Shown: positions 53,412 through 63,569 of the stretch, piece by piece
How positions within the stretch are numbered: the first letter of the stretch is position 1
Layout of the letters: each line of letters starts with the position of its first letter
Source of the DNA: Coccinella septempunctata
Lineage: Eukaryota; Arthropoda; Insecta; Coleoptera; Coccinellidae
DNA length: 64,000 nucleotides
NCBI RefSeq assembly: GCF_907165205.1
Contig: NC_058194.1
Span: 4,439,730 to 4,503,729, forward strand
Reading direction: 5' to 3'
The notes under the pieces: model-generated
Databases searched by the model: none
The model's input: only the letters and a program-made list of their open reading frames with translations
What the model was told of the DNA's origin: nothing
Position numbers and translations under genes: made by a program

Positions 53412-53427
53412 TGGTGACCCCGAGGTG
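53412..53427 (+). promoter_or_regulatory. G5 primer-binding site (tRNA-Trp type)
   Basis: TGGTGACCCCGAGGTG, one base after the LTR. TGGTGACCCCGA is the known tRNA-Trp complement of CsRn1-like elements. Confidence 0.85.
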
Positions 53428-53445
53428 CGAAGTAAACTCGCTGAA

Positions 53446-53985
53446 ATGTCGCAAGCTGAATCCCCAAGTGTGGAAGAAAATCAAGTTCCAGAAAACAATC
53501 TACCAGAAATCAACAAAATCTCAGTTAAAATTCCACCTTTTTGGTCAGAGAAACCGGAACGTTGGTTTTATCAAATAGATGCTCAATTTAGAATTAATGG
53601 TATCAGAGAGGACTCACTGAAATTCGACTATTTAATATCCCAGCTGGAACCTTCCTTAATAGACAATATTTGGGATATAGCAACCGGTTCAGATGATAAT
53701 AAATATCAGCTTGCCAAAGAAAGATTGACGAGCATATTCGCAGAAAGTGAAGAAAAACGAATAAAGAGATTATTAACAGAGCAAAACCTTGGTGATCTGA
53801 AACCAAGTCAACTGTTAAGGAAATTGAAAACTCTAGCAGGTACTGATATATCAGAAAGAGTAATAAAAACCTTGTGGTTGGAAAATCTACCAATCAATAT
53901 AAAAAATGTAGTGATCACAAGTGAAGAAGGTGTTAATCGTCTTGCAATCATGGCTGATAAAATTTATGAGTTAAACCTACTTTAG
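53446..53985 (+). pseudogene. G5 Gag, first part
   Basis: ATG at 53446 (MSQAESPSVEEN), chosen because the longer reading begins inside the PBS. CsRn1-type Gag: VKIPPFWSEKPERWFYQIDAQF, then YLISQLEP and RIKRLLTEQNLGDLKPSQLLRKLK. It stops at 53983-53985 after a 1-base frameshift; the next segment continues in another frame. Confidence 0.9.
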
Positions 53986-54265
53986 TTCCAATGCAACTAA
54001 AAGTACTTCCAATGAACTTGAAGAATTGAGAACAGAAGTAGCGGAACTTACTAAAGCTATCAAACAGTTCAGTATAAGTTATGAAAAAAGACCTACTAGG
54101 CGAAGTCTAACCCCTGGGAGAGGCCGAGATAGATCGAAATCAAGACAAAAATTCAATCCAGAAGTAAAATACTGTTATTTTCACTACAGATATGGTAAAA
54201 AATGCCGCCCTGAAAAATGTACTGGTCCTTGTGCTTGGAAAAAGCCGGAAAACTCCAGTCAGTAG
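53986..54265 (+). pseudogene. G5 Gag, C-terminal part
   Basis: It continues Gag out of phase: a basic stretch (RRSLTPGRGRDRSKSRQK), then CYFHYRYGKKCRPEKC and CAWKK, the Cys/His-containing end typical of CsRn1 Gag in place of a standard CCHC knuckle. It overlaps the start of pol by 49 bp; pol is in another frame. Confidence 0.85.
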
Positions 54266-56952
54266 TGGAAAGTGCAGCAACATCTACTACTGATTCAGTT
54301 ACTTGCTGCAACTCTCGTTTATTCATGTTAGACAGGAACACGGGTTTGCAATTTTTAGTGGACAGCGGTGCTGACGTATCAATTATTCCATATGGTCAGA
54401 AAACTTCAGTACAGGTAAATTCGAACAATGACTTCATCTTGTATGCTGCTAATGGTACTCGGATACCCACCTATGGCATCATAATTATGGAAATCGATTT
54501 AGGTCTAAGGCGTGCATTTAGATGGCCTTTCATCATCGCCAAAACCTCAAGAGGCATTCTGGGTGCTGACTTTTTGAAAAAATTCAACCTACTCGTCGAT
54601 CTGAAGAGACAACAGTTGGTGGATGGCGACACTAAGCTTTGCAGAAAAGGTGAATTGGTGTCCATCACATCAGAAGATGTAGTGAGTACTTTAGTCAGTG
54701 AAAAACTTGATAAATTCAGTGTACTATTGAACAATTATTCTGAGTTAACTCGACCAAATTTTCTGCCTAGTAATGTTAAGCACAATGTTAAACACCATAT
54801 CGTTACAACAGGACAGCCAGTATTTTCGAAACCTAGACGTCTTGATAACAAAAAATTGACTATAGCTAAGAAAGAATTTCAGTTTATGTTGGACAATGGT
54901 ATTATTCAACCATCAAAGTCACAATGGGCTAGTCCTTTACATTTAGTCAAGAAGAAAGACGGTTCCTGGCGTCCATGTGGAGACTATAGGCGATTGAACG
55001 AAAGAACTCTTCCCGATCGATATCCTATTCCTCGAATCGAAGATTTCAATCATATATTGGGTAAAAAACAATTTTTTTCAAAAATTGACCTTCATAAGGC
55101 TTATTTCCATATACCAATAGCCGAAGAAGATAGACATAAAACCGCCATTACAACTCCATTCGGGTTATTTGAATTTATAGCTATGCCATTCGGACTACGA
55201 AATGCCCCTTCAACATTTCAACGGTTTATTCATGAAGTTTTGGCAGGTATAGAATTTGTATTTTCTTATATTGATGATATACTTATAGCGTCTACCTCTG
55301 AAGAAGAACATATTCTACATTTAAAATTGGTTTTAGATAGACTTTTGAAATACGGTCTTAGAATCAATGTTGCAAAATCACAATTTGGTGTCCACGCAAT
55401 TGAATTTTTGGGATATTTTATTACTCCAGAAGGATCAAAACCACTGCCAGATAAAGTACATACTATTGTTGACTTGCAACGACCAAAAACAATTCATGAG
55501 TTGCGACAGTTTTTAGGCATAATAAATTTTTATAGACCTTTCATTAAAAATGCAGCTCACACCCAAGCAGGCTTAAATGAACTACTAAAGGGTGCGCGTA
55601 AAAAAGATAATAGACCGATTATCTGGACACCGAAATTAGAAGAAGATTTCGAAAAATGCAAAGCGGATCTAGCTAATGCAGCATTACTTACTATTCCTGA
55701 TCCAGAATTGCCGATAGCATTATTTACTGATGCATCAGATTGTGCAGTAGGCGCAGCTTTGCAGCAGTATGACGGATCAGAGTGGAAACCCTTAGCGTTT
55801 TTTTCAAAAAAATTAAATTCAGCGCAGAAGGTTTATAGTACATACGATCGTGAACTGTTAGGTGTGTATTTGGCAGTCAAATATTTCAAACATTTACTTC
55901 AAGGTAGAGAATTTGTCATATATACAGACCATAAACCCCTGACTTATGCCTTCCGACAAAAAAATGAAAAGGCAAATTTTAGGCAATTACGGCAGCTCCA
56001 ATACATATCAGAGTTCACCACTGATATTCAACATATCAGCGGCAACGCTAACGTCGTTGCAGATGCGTTGTCCCGAATTGATAGCATCGAAGCTATTGAT
56101 TTTAAAAGAATTGCAGAGGCACAAAAGACTGACACTGAATTGGCAGAACTTAAGGAGAGCAATACTGCTCTGCAACTGAAACAACACCAGCTTCAATCCG
56201 GGATAGTTTTATGGTGCGATACTTCAACGGATCGTATTAGACCATACATTCCCAAAAAATTTCGGAAATCAGTTTTTGAACACGTTCATGGTTGTGCTCA
56301 TCAAGGGGTGAAAGCAACTGTAAAAAACATGTCTGCCAGATATGTTTGGCCTGGAATCAAAGGAGATGTTAAGAATTGGACGCGATCATGCATAAATTGC
56401 CAAAAAAATAAAATTTCGAAGCATACAAAATCTGAGATATCCAAATTCTCTGATCCAGATGAACGTTTTTCTATAATTCATATAGATCTTGTTGGCCCTT
56501 TACCTGTTTCAGATGGTAAAAAATACATTTTAACTTGTATAGACCGATTTACTAATTGGGTTGAGGCAATTCCCTTAGGAGACATATCTGCAGAAACAGT
56601 TGCTCGTGCTTTCTATCAAAATTGGATTACTAGGTTTGGAACACCATCCTGTGTCATAACCGATCGAGGAAGTCAATTCACATCCTCACTTTTTCATCAC
56701 CTCACTTCCTTTTGTGGAGTGAAACTCTGTCATACCACTGCTTATCACCCACAATGCAATGGAAAAATTGAACGACAACACCGTACAATAAAAGCAGCCA
56801 TACGGGCGCATAATTCCACCAAATGGACCGATACACTGCCAACAGTGTTGCTAGGTATTCGAGCTTCTTTGAAAGCAGATTCCAACTTCACTACAGCACA
56901 GATGGTCTACGGGACGTCAATACGTACAAATGCGTACATTAAGACCGTGTAG
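54217..56952 (+). pseudogene. G5 protease-RT-RNase H-integrase
   Basis: 911 codons. Protease LVDSGADVSIIP near residue 46, with YAANGTRIPTYG. RT: KKKDGSWRPCGDYRRLN, SKIDLHKAYFHI, MPFGLRNAPSTFQ and YIDDILIAS near 350. RNase H: LFTDASDCAVGAAL near 505, STYDRELLGVYL, YTDHKPLTYAF and VADALSRID. Integrase: HVHGCAHQG, CINC, IIHIDLVGPLP (Asp 1), VITDRGSQF (Asp 2) and NGKIERQHR (Glu). The frame leaves real homology after VYGTSIR near 56918, where a deletion and frame change occur. The first ATG is not the biological start; Pol probably continues from Gag. Confidence 0.94.
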
Positions 56953-57334
56953 CATTCAACAAAAGACTAAGGCACGTATTTTTGTTCATAAAGATTTGTC
57001 CGTATGCTCCCATGTTTTTGTTAAAATAGATAGGGTTAAAAAGCCTCTCGAGCCTGTTTATGAAGGTCCATTTTTGGTGATCGAACGTACGGACAAATAT
57101 TTCAAAATTCAAATGAAAGATAAACAAGATACTATTTCAATCGACAGACTTAAGCCAGCATATTTAATGACAGATGATACGGACGTCACTACTGAATCAG
57201 ACAGTCATTTACATCCTGATATTTCTAAAGATTTTGCTAGATTTCCGTCAATATCATTTAAGACTACGCGAAGTGGACGACATGTACATTTTCCGGCTCG
57301 TTATAGTGATATGGTGTCTACAAAAAGTATATAA
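56919..57334 (+). pseudogene. G5 integrase C-terminal region
   Basis: After the deletion: VCSHVFVKIDRVKKPLEPVYEGPF, LVIERTDKYFKIQ, ISIDRLKPAYL, and then a polar end with FKTTRSGRHVHFPARY, which is the standard end of CsRn1-type pol. The stop is at 57332-57334. 57335-57457 is the 3' UTR. Confidence 0.88.
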
Positions 57335-57457
57335 GCAAATGTTCTTGTAAAAAGTGTCATTTGTTCATTTATTGTAATTAGCATTTTTGTATATTCGACA
57401 TTAACATTAGTATCTCGTCACTTGCAATTCATTCTTTCAAATTTATTGCAGCTCCTG

Positions 57458-57466
57458 GGAGGGGAG
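57458..57466 (+). promoter_or_regulatory. G5 polypurine tract
   Basis: GGGAGGGGA, followed by GTAA and the 3' LTR at 57470. Confidence 0.75.
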
Positions 57467-57469
57467 TAA

Positions 57470-57654
57470 TGTAGAGGCATAATATAATTGTGACAGTTTT
57501 GTGGTCGAAACATAGATATAGTTTTTAGTTCTATGTAAATAATTAGAATTTAAATTATCACCTATGTGTTAAAAAACAATTGATAAAAAATATATAAAAG
57601 TCACACTGAAGTATTGTATGTTTTCTCTGTATTTCATATTCTAATAATACAACA
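57470..57654 (+). repeat. G5 3' LTR
   Basis: 185 bp; it differs from the 5' copy at ttcTatg/ttcAatg and aaaaTata/aaaaTtta. Confidence 0.95.
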
Positions 57655-57658
57655 AGTT

Positions 57659-57925
57659 TACCAAAGAAGAGCATACCATAGTATCAACAATGTTGATTGT
57701 CAAAGATTATAGACTCTATAATCTTTGGTTGATTGTATCTTCATCGTTCGTGTTTTATCTCTAGTGGTTGGAGTCTGTGTAAGAATATGCTACACGATTT
57801 TGAAAAAAAAGACGTCAATGTGTTTCCATATTATTAGTATAGATTCAACTGTTATCAGAAAATTGAAGATTTTCAGTTTTCTCTTAGAATGGCCTATGAC
57901 CTCTCAATCTTAGATTAAAAAACTT
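57659..57925. other. TIR-element DNA right of G5
   Basis: AT-rich. It holds a small hairpin, CAAAGATTATA/TATAATCTTTG (57699-57726). No gene. Confidence 0.5.
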
Positions 57926-57929
57926 TTTC

Positions 57930-58735
57930 TTGACGGTACATTTCGGTACAAAACTTTGAAATGAAAAAAATTGGGGGTGAGCATGTCTACAGTTTCCCTA
58001 AACTGAATTCCGTATTTTCCTCATTTTAATAAAGGTACAAAATTTTTTTCAACGGTACATTTCGGTACAAAACTAATACACATGTTTCAGCTTGTTTCGG
58101 AAACCAAAATCTCATTTTTTCGAAATCATGTCTCCAGGCCCCCAATTTGAAACCCTCCTATAAGACCCCTTAATCTTAGGGTACAAAAATTTTTCTTTTG
58201 GGAACATTTCGGTACAAAACTAGTACAAAACGTTGGAAGAAAAAAAATTTGCAATTTCAAAAGGGGGAAGGGGTGAGCATGTCAATTGTTACCCCGAACT
58301 GAACTCCGTATTTTCTTCATTTTAATTGGGGTACAAAATTTTTTTTCAACGGTACATTTCGGTACAAAACTAGTACACATGTTTCAGCTTGTTTCGGGAA
58401 CCGAAACTTCATTATTTCAAAAACATGTCTCCAGCCCCCCCAATTTGAAACCCTCCTAAGACCTCTTAATCTTAGGGTACAAAACTTTTTCTCCACGGTA
58501 CATTTCGGTACAAAACTAGTACAAAACTTTGAGATATAAAAAATTTGCAATTTCGAAAGTGGGGGATGAGCATGTCTACGGCCCCCCCAAACTGAAAACC
58601 GTATTCTCATCATTTTAATTAGGGGTACAAAACTTTTTTCCAACGGTACATTTCGGTACAAAACTAGTACAAAACTTTAGCATCAAAAAAAGGTGAAAAT
58701 TCAAATTTGGGGGGGCTGGAGACATGGACCTAAAA
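57930..58735. repeat. Right subterminal array, inverted relative to left
   Basis: Units with ACGGTACATTTCGGTACAAA and ACTAGTACAAAAC, the reverse complement of the left array (51895-53045). The same two unit types alternate. Confidence 0.85.
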
Positions 58736-59079
58736 ATGTTTGAAAATCAAGGAGTTCTTACCTGTGCGTATACCTGCGTTAGTTGAGTACACTGTTGATT
58801 TCGAACGAATTTTATTTCTGAGATTTTAAGGCACAATTGCGAAATGGAAGTGCCTTATTAAAATAAATGTGTTACTTTGAATGATTATGATGTAATATCT
58901 GTAGAGAGCGAAAAAAATTTAATTTTTTATCCACTGACTGACGGGCGTTGTTCTACGGAATGGCTGACTGACCATTTTATTCATTAATAATATAGTCAGT
59001 AGTGGTTACAAAAAATTTTCTCGCTCAATAAACGAATTGCACCCTTCTAAACGACGCTACGCCTCGCGCTACGCACATT
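58736..59079. other. Single-copy part of the TIR element, right side
   Basis: No left-arm counterpart. On the minus strand a CGCACAG followed by GTAAGAAC (58759-58773) looks like a splice donor after a short open stretch; this could be a 5' exon. Several TGACTGAC motifs follow toward 59079. Confidence 0.4.
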
Positions 59080-59348
59080 AAAGCTGACTGACCAACTGTG
59101 TCCCGATTGGACGTTGACTGACTATCATAATTTTGATTTACGTACTAAAACACAAAAGTTTATAAAGTTTCAGCCTTAAGAAATTGATTTTATTATGTCG
59201 GTGATCACGACATGTTTGATCGCGCACCGGAGGCACATGTTCTAACATCCACTTGATTGACCGCAGCATTTTATTGTATATTATGATTGTAATCACCTGA
59301 GAAAAAACCAGGCTTAAGAAATTCAGAGACTTTTTTTGGCTCTGGCTC
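59080..59348. repeat. Right terminal inverted repeat
   Basis: Inverted copy of 50811-51080, ending GGCTCTGGCTC. The outermost seven bases (59349-59355) do not match the left end well. Confidence 0.9.
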
Positions 59349-59361
59349 GCCGTCTACAATA

Positions 59362-59511
59362 TTTCAAATTGTTTTACGAAAGCTGCCATCGAAAAACGTC
59401 GTCATATCAACTTGTGTTCCACAGGGAAACCTGCCGGATCAACGAAGATTTTCATCGATGGTCATCAATTTTGGGCCTTAATTGATACTGGGGCTGTCAT
59501 TTCAGACAAGT
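59362..59511 (+). pseudogene. G8 knuckle end and protease start
   Basis: It resumes the G8 frame after the insertion: the last knuckle Cys in SNCFTKAA, then INLCSTGKPAGSTKIF and the aspartic protease motif WALIDTGAVIS. The frame then passes into LINE L4. Confidence 0.85.
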
Positions 59512-59529
59512 ATACTCATTTATTCCTAG

Positions 59530-59779
59530 GCCTACTCTCGACTATGTGATCGTGAGAAGAAAAGATCTGAAAGAGGTGTTGGTCACTAAATCCAGAGCAG
59601 ATCTGGAGTGCTGGACTGATCATAGGCTGGTAATCTCGAGAAAGAAAATCTCAATGCTCCCAAAATACCAACGCAAGCCAAAGTATTCAAGAGAGCGCCT
59701 CCAAATCTCCAAACTACAAAACTCTTCTACAAAAGAAAGATTCACAGCTGCCGTCAAAGATCTAACACCACCGGATTAA
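59530..59779 (+). pseudogene. L4 endonuclease C-terminus
   Basis: LDYVIVRRKDLKEVLVTKSR, then CWTDHRLVISRKKI: the last strands of an RTE-type EEP endonuclease with the catalytic Asp-His pair. A basic linker follows. It ends in a stop at 59777-59779; the next piece is in another frame. Confidence 0.85.
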
Positions 59780-59799
59780 AACGAAGACATTGAGGGTCA

Positions 59800-60900
59800 T
59801 TGGCTCCGCTTCAAGTCGTCTCTTACAAATACAGCGAAAGAAAAACTGGCACAGAACGCTCCCGAAAATCCCCAGACTGGTTCGCCGACAGTGAAACTCA
59901 TATCGCACCCCTTTTGGAGGCAAAACACAAAGCCATGAAAACAGGAATTAACAAGCCTGGCGATGTTGGAGCCCAAAAAAGTCTTTATAATATAAGACGC
60001 GAGGTCCGTCAAGAAATAAGAAAAATCAAGTATAGCTGGTGGAAAGAAAAAGCTAGGGAAATACAAGGTCACGCCGATAACCATGACTACAGGCGTTTTT
60101 TCGAAGTTATTAAAACTGTTGGTGGTCCAAGCAGAAAAGCTAACTCTCCTATAAGAGATGCTCATGGAGCTATCCTAATTGATGATAGAAAATTCCTCGA
60201 AAGACGGAAGGAGCATTACTTACAGGTCTTTAGTCAAAATAACGACTCGGATTTATCCAACTTAGACCGGATCCCTGCGTATAGTCCGATGACATCGCTT
60301 GATGACGAAATCTCAATATCGGAAATAATAAGTGCGATAAAAAATATGAAAAATGATAAGTCACCTGGTCTAGAAGGCGTTCCAGCGGAGATATTCAAAG
60401 CCCTTGATATAGACATTGTCAATAATCCCCTAACACTATTCCGTGAGATCGGGGAACAAGGAGATGTGGCACAAGACTTCAGAGACGCTTTAGTTATAAA
60501 CCTCTATTGCCACAATTACTAGGGCATATCGTTGCTTAGCGTGGCCGGTAAAATTTTCTCGAAGATTATGACTAATCGTCTGATTCCACTCTTAGAAAAG
60601 CTATTACCTGAATCCTAGTGCGGCTTTCGACCAAATCGAGGTACGGTGGACCTAGTTTTTACACTGCGTCAGCTGCAAGAGAAGGCCCGTGAACAACAAT
60701 CAAGGATCTATACAGCCTACATCGATTTCAGTAAGGCTTTCGACTCGGTGAATCGGAGAGCGCTATGGAAAATCATGGCATGCCTTGGAGTACCTGAAAA
60801 ATTCTTAGCAGTGTGTAGACCATTTGTTAACCAACTCTGGAATAAAACAAGGCTGCGTATTAGTGCCTTTACTGTTCAATATTTTGGCCATAGCTGTCTC
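59800..60900 (+). pseudogene. L4 RT, first part
   Basis: Linker with WWKEKAREIQG, then ISAIKNMKNDKSPGLEGVPAEIFK, the usual entry to RT, and VINLYCHNY, a TAG where YRGISLL is expected, ISLLSVAGKIFSKI, another stop before CGFRPNRGTVD, and the palm motif YIDFSKAFDSVNR with catalytic Asp. Two in-frame stops (near 60520 and 60617) and a frameshift near 60830 break it. Confidence 0.85.
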
Positions 60901-61384
60901 GATAATTGCTGACATGAGAATGCCTGTAAGAGGTGCTGGGCTAAGATTCAGATTTGATGGAGTCCTATTTAACCTGAATCGCCTCAGATCAAAAACCCGT
61001 ACCAAGTTTATCACGGAACTTCAATATGCAGACGACTACGCACTTATCGCTAGGAGCTCAGAGGATCTACAGATAATGATGGACACCTATAAACATATAT
61101 ACGAAGCTTTAGGCCTTAGACTCAATATCGACAAAACCAAAATCCTGTTAAGTCAACCAGAAAGCCTTCAAACAGATGTCAGCCTGGAGAATGAAACTCT
61201 AGAACAGGTCGAGCAGTTCGAATACTTGAGAAGCTTCATAAATAGTAGGACTAACCTGGACACGGAAATATACAACCGTATCAATTCGGCATCACGGGCA
61301 TTCTGGAAGCCAAAGGACAGAGTGTTTAAAAATCATGACCTCAATCTGAAGACGAAGCTAGACATCCTACAGACGACATATTAA
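60824..61384 (+). pseudogene. L4 RT, second part
   Basis: SGIKQGCVLVPLLFNI (the QGCxLxP motif of RTE RT), then LQYADDYALIARS with the catalytic DD, LNIDKTKILLSQ and VEQFEYLRSFINS. It ends early near the thumb by stop. Confidence 0.88.
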
Positions 61385-61521
61385 ACAGCTCGAACAAACG
61401 CAACAACGTCATCTAAGACAAATAATGCACATCAGATGGTTACACAAAGTTTCGAATGCAGAAATCTTGCAACGCGCGAATGTACAACAATTGAGACTCA
61501 AGTAACGAGAGCCTGACTCAG

Positions 61522-61860
61522 ATGGGCGGCCACGTTCTGAGGATGCTAGACACAAGATTCCCCAAAATAGCTCTGTATGGCGAATTCACAGAGGGAGCCC
61601 GGAAACCAGGAGGCCAGTATAAGCGGCTTAAGGATATACTACATCAATACCTAAAATCAGTTAATGCCAATCATAACTGGGAGCAACTAGCGTTAGATAG
61701 GTCACAGTGGAGTTCTTTGGTACACAGTTATAATGGAGACTCGAGAAGGATACAGCGGCGGCCAGATCTGGTTGGTGACTATCCATGCCCGGAGTGTGGA
61801 AGGATCTGTAGGTCACGGTTGGGTCTCTTCAGTCATAGGAGGGCACACAGTCGCAATTAG
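61522..61860 (+). pseudogene. L4 ORF C-terminus with C2H2-like finger
   Basis: GGHVLRMLDTRFPKIALYGEF, KPGGQYKRLKD, WEQLALDRSQW, then CPECGRICRSRLGLFSHRRAH, with C-x2-C and H-x3-H spacing. A terminal finger of this kind is known in some RTE-like elements. The stop is at 61858-61860. Confidence 0.85.
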
Positions 61861-61961
61861 CATTATGAAATTATAAGTTTGTCTGTTCGCATCGGGTTTT
61901 TTTGGTCTTTTTGTAGATTTATTCCCGGTAACGGGATGCAACAATGAATGAATGAATGAAA

Positions 61962-62200
61962 GCTGAGTGGATGGCGTATTTTTTTTTACTTTGCCTATTA
62001 CATTGAGCTCAGCGTTCATTGCAAATTCACTGTCGAAGTTGGGTGTATTGTTCGTATTTATTTTCCACTTGGATTCCGTAGCGCTATTTTCTAGGCCAGT
62101 TATTGTTGGATTTTTTGTTTTCCCAATGCTTGAGCTGCGGCTGTTGTGATGAATGAAGCTTGTGATCTTGGGTCAATTAGAGTTATTTTTCCTTCTTCTT
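61962..62200 (-). pseudogene. BEL/Pao protease relic
   Basis: On the minus strand ITLIDPRSQASFITTAAAQAL matches the BEL/Pao aspartic protease style (LDSGSQASFI), with Pro-Arg in place of Ser-Gly. Stops follow. The region between it and the RT fragment left of G8 is partly lost. Confidence 0.8.
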
Positions 62201-62945
62201 GATGTGGGTCCAGTGGATGTATTTCCCTGGTGGTTGAGTAAAAGGGTTGTAAGTCCGATGACTGCTTCTTGATGTGAGTCCAGTGGATGTATTTCCCTGG
62301 TGGTTGAGTCAAAGGGTTGTAGGTCCGATGATTGCTTATTTATGTGGGTCCAGTGGATGTATTTCCCTAGTGGTTGAGTAAAAGGGTTGTAAGTACAATG
62401 ACTGCTTCTTGATGTGGGTCCAGTGGATGTATTTTCCTGGTGGTTGAGTCAAAGTGTTGTAGGTCCGATGACTGATTCTTGATGTGGGTCCAGTGGACGT
62501 ATTTCCCTGGTGGTTGAGTCAAAGGGTTGTGGGTCCGATGAATGCTTCTTGATGTATATATTTCCCTAGTGGTTTAATAAAAGGGTTGTAAGTCCGATGA
62601 CTGTTTCTTGATTTATGACTGTTTCTTGATTTGGGTCCACTGAATGTATTTCCCTGGTGATTGAGTCAAAGGGTTGTAGGTCCGATGACATTTTCTTGAT
62701 GTGGGTCCAGTGGATGTATTTCCTTGGTGGTTGAGTAATAGGTTTGTGTGTCCGATGATTGCTTCTTGATGTGGGTCCAGTGGATGTATTTCCCTGGTGG
62801 TTGAGTAAAAGGGTTGTAAGTCCGATAACTGTTTCTTGATTTGGGTCCAGTGGATGTATTTCCCTGGTGATTGAGTCAAAAGGTTGTAGGTCCGATGACA
62901 GCTTCTTGATGTAGGTCCAGTGGATATACTTCAATGTCCCTGGTG
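62195..62945. repeat. About 70-bp minisatellite in the BEL relic
   Basis: About eleven tandem units based on cttcttgatgtgggtccag, tggatgtatttccctgg, tggttgagtaaaaggg and ttgtaagtccgatgactg. One unit near 62600 is partly duplicated. As 70 is not a multiple of three, the repeat reads openly in rotating frames; the resulting ORFs are not real proteins. It occupies the place where BEL gag should be. Confidence 0.9.
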
Positions 62946-62955
62946 GTTGATTGCA

Positions 62956-62970
62956 GGCTCGAAGGACCAA
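62956..62970 (-). promoter_or_regulatory. BEL primer-binding site
   Basis: On the minus strand TTGGTCCTTCGAGCC directly after the LTR end CCCAACA. This is the sequence typical of insect BEL/Pao elements. Confidence 0.8.
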
Positions 62971-63569
62971 TGTTGGGTTTGTATTTCAATTGGATCTCAA
63001 GTTCTAAGGGTTCTAGGTTTGTGAAAACTTAGGGACTCGAGGATTGAGATTGATAATGCGGATCACTCGATAATGAACGTTTATTTCCTAATCTAACAAA
63101 CTATATATAGTTAATTGTACAATGACTTCATGAGTACATAATCGAAATCGAATTACATTTTGCATATCCAGTACATTTTTCTTTACTTGCAATATTGCTG
63201 CAGTTGGATTGAGGAATTTTACATATTAAAACAAACTATTGCAATGCTTTGTCTCACCTTTGTCACAAGAAATAACAATTATGAAACAGAGAATGATCCT
63301 AATAGTTTCTAATGGAAATATTTGGTTGAATTGAGTTTATAAATTTTTGATATATCTAATTTTGTTTATTTATTGTACGTTTCTTACATATTCGCGGCGG
63401 CCATGGTGATGTGGTTGGGGTCTTAATGTCTTTGTTGGTGGTTGTCATCCCTGTAGATGGCTGCCTGGTCTGGGATCATCGTATATTGGCTGCAGCTCGA
63501 TCTCCTCAGGATGAACTGGTCTATTGCTCGCGTGTGCATCAGTCGGTGCTTGTTGTTGTTTCCTATACA
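62971..63569 (-). repeat. BEL 5' LTR (outer end uncertain)
   Basis: On plus it begins TGTTGGGTTTG. The outer end may be TTTCCTATACA near 63569. A TATATATAG lies near 63110. No second LTR copy is in the window. No real ORF. Confidence 0.55.

Larger units (their letters stand above)
53226..57654 (+). mobile_element. Ty3/Gypsy element G5 (CsRn1-like)
   Basis: 4,429 bp. LTRs of 185 bp differ at two bases; TSD AGTT at 53222-53225 and 57655-57658. The PBS matches the tRNA-Trp type used by CsRn1/Kabuki-type elements, and Gag begins with the PPFW...WFYQIDAQF block of that group. Gag carries one frameshift and pol one deletion near 56915. Confidence 0.93.
50805..59355. mobile_element. Large inverted-repeat (TIR) element with subterminal repeats
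   Basis: The G8 frame is interrupted between ACAATA (50799-50804) and ACAATA (59356-59361). Joined at that duplicate, the CCHC spacing of the G8 knuckle is exact, so this is a real insertion with a 6-bp TSD. Terminal arms of about 270 bp (50811-51080, 59080-59348) are inverted copies starting GAGCCAGAGCC. Inside lie inverted blocks of about 150-bp repeats and a coding fragment. G5 is inserted in the middle; without it the element is about 4.1 kb. No transposase recognised, so the superfamily is open. Confidence 0.8.
49698..59511 (+). mobile_element. LTR element G8, 3'-truncated
   Basis: 5' LTR, gag, the start of protease, then loss. The zinc knuckle is split by the inverted-repeat element 50805-59355. 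After the protease motif the element is replaced by LINE L4 at about 59512; its RT, integrase and 3' LTR are absent. It was inserted into the BEL relic. Confidence 0.75.
59512..61961 (+). mobile_element. LINE L4 (RTE-like), 5'-truncated
   Basis: It starts inside the endonuclease and ends with a (TGAA)n tail at 61943-61961. Endonuclease end with DYVIVRRKDLKEVLV and WTDHRLV, RT with YADDYALIA and a C-terminal C2H2-like finger fit the RTE group. Frameshifts and stops are frequent. No TSD was resolved. On its right the BEL relic resumes, so G8 lost its 3' part here. Confidence 0.85.

Noticed and set aside
62195..62945. CRISPR-like direct repeats
   Set aside because: Units are contiguous without unique spacers, and the setting is eukaryotic.
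62566..62970. 134-codon minus ORF with repeated peptide blocks
   Set aside because: Product of the 70-bp minisatellite; the unit is not a multiple of three and frames rotate.
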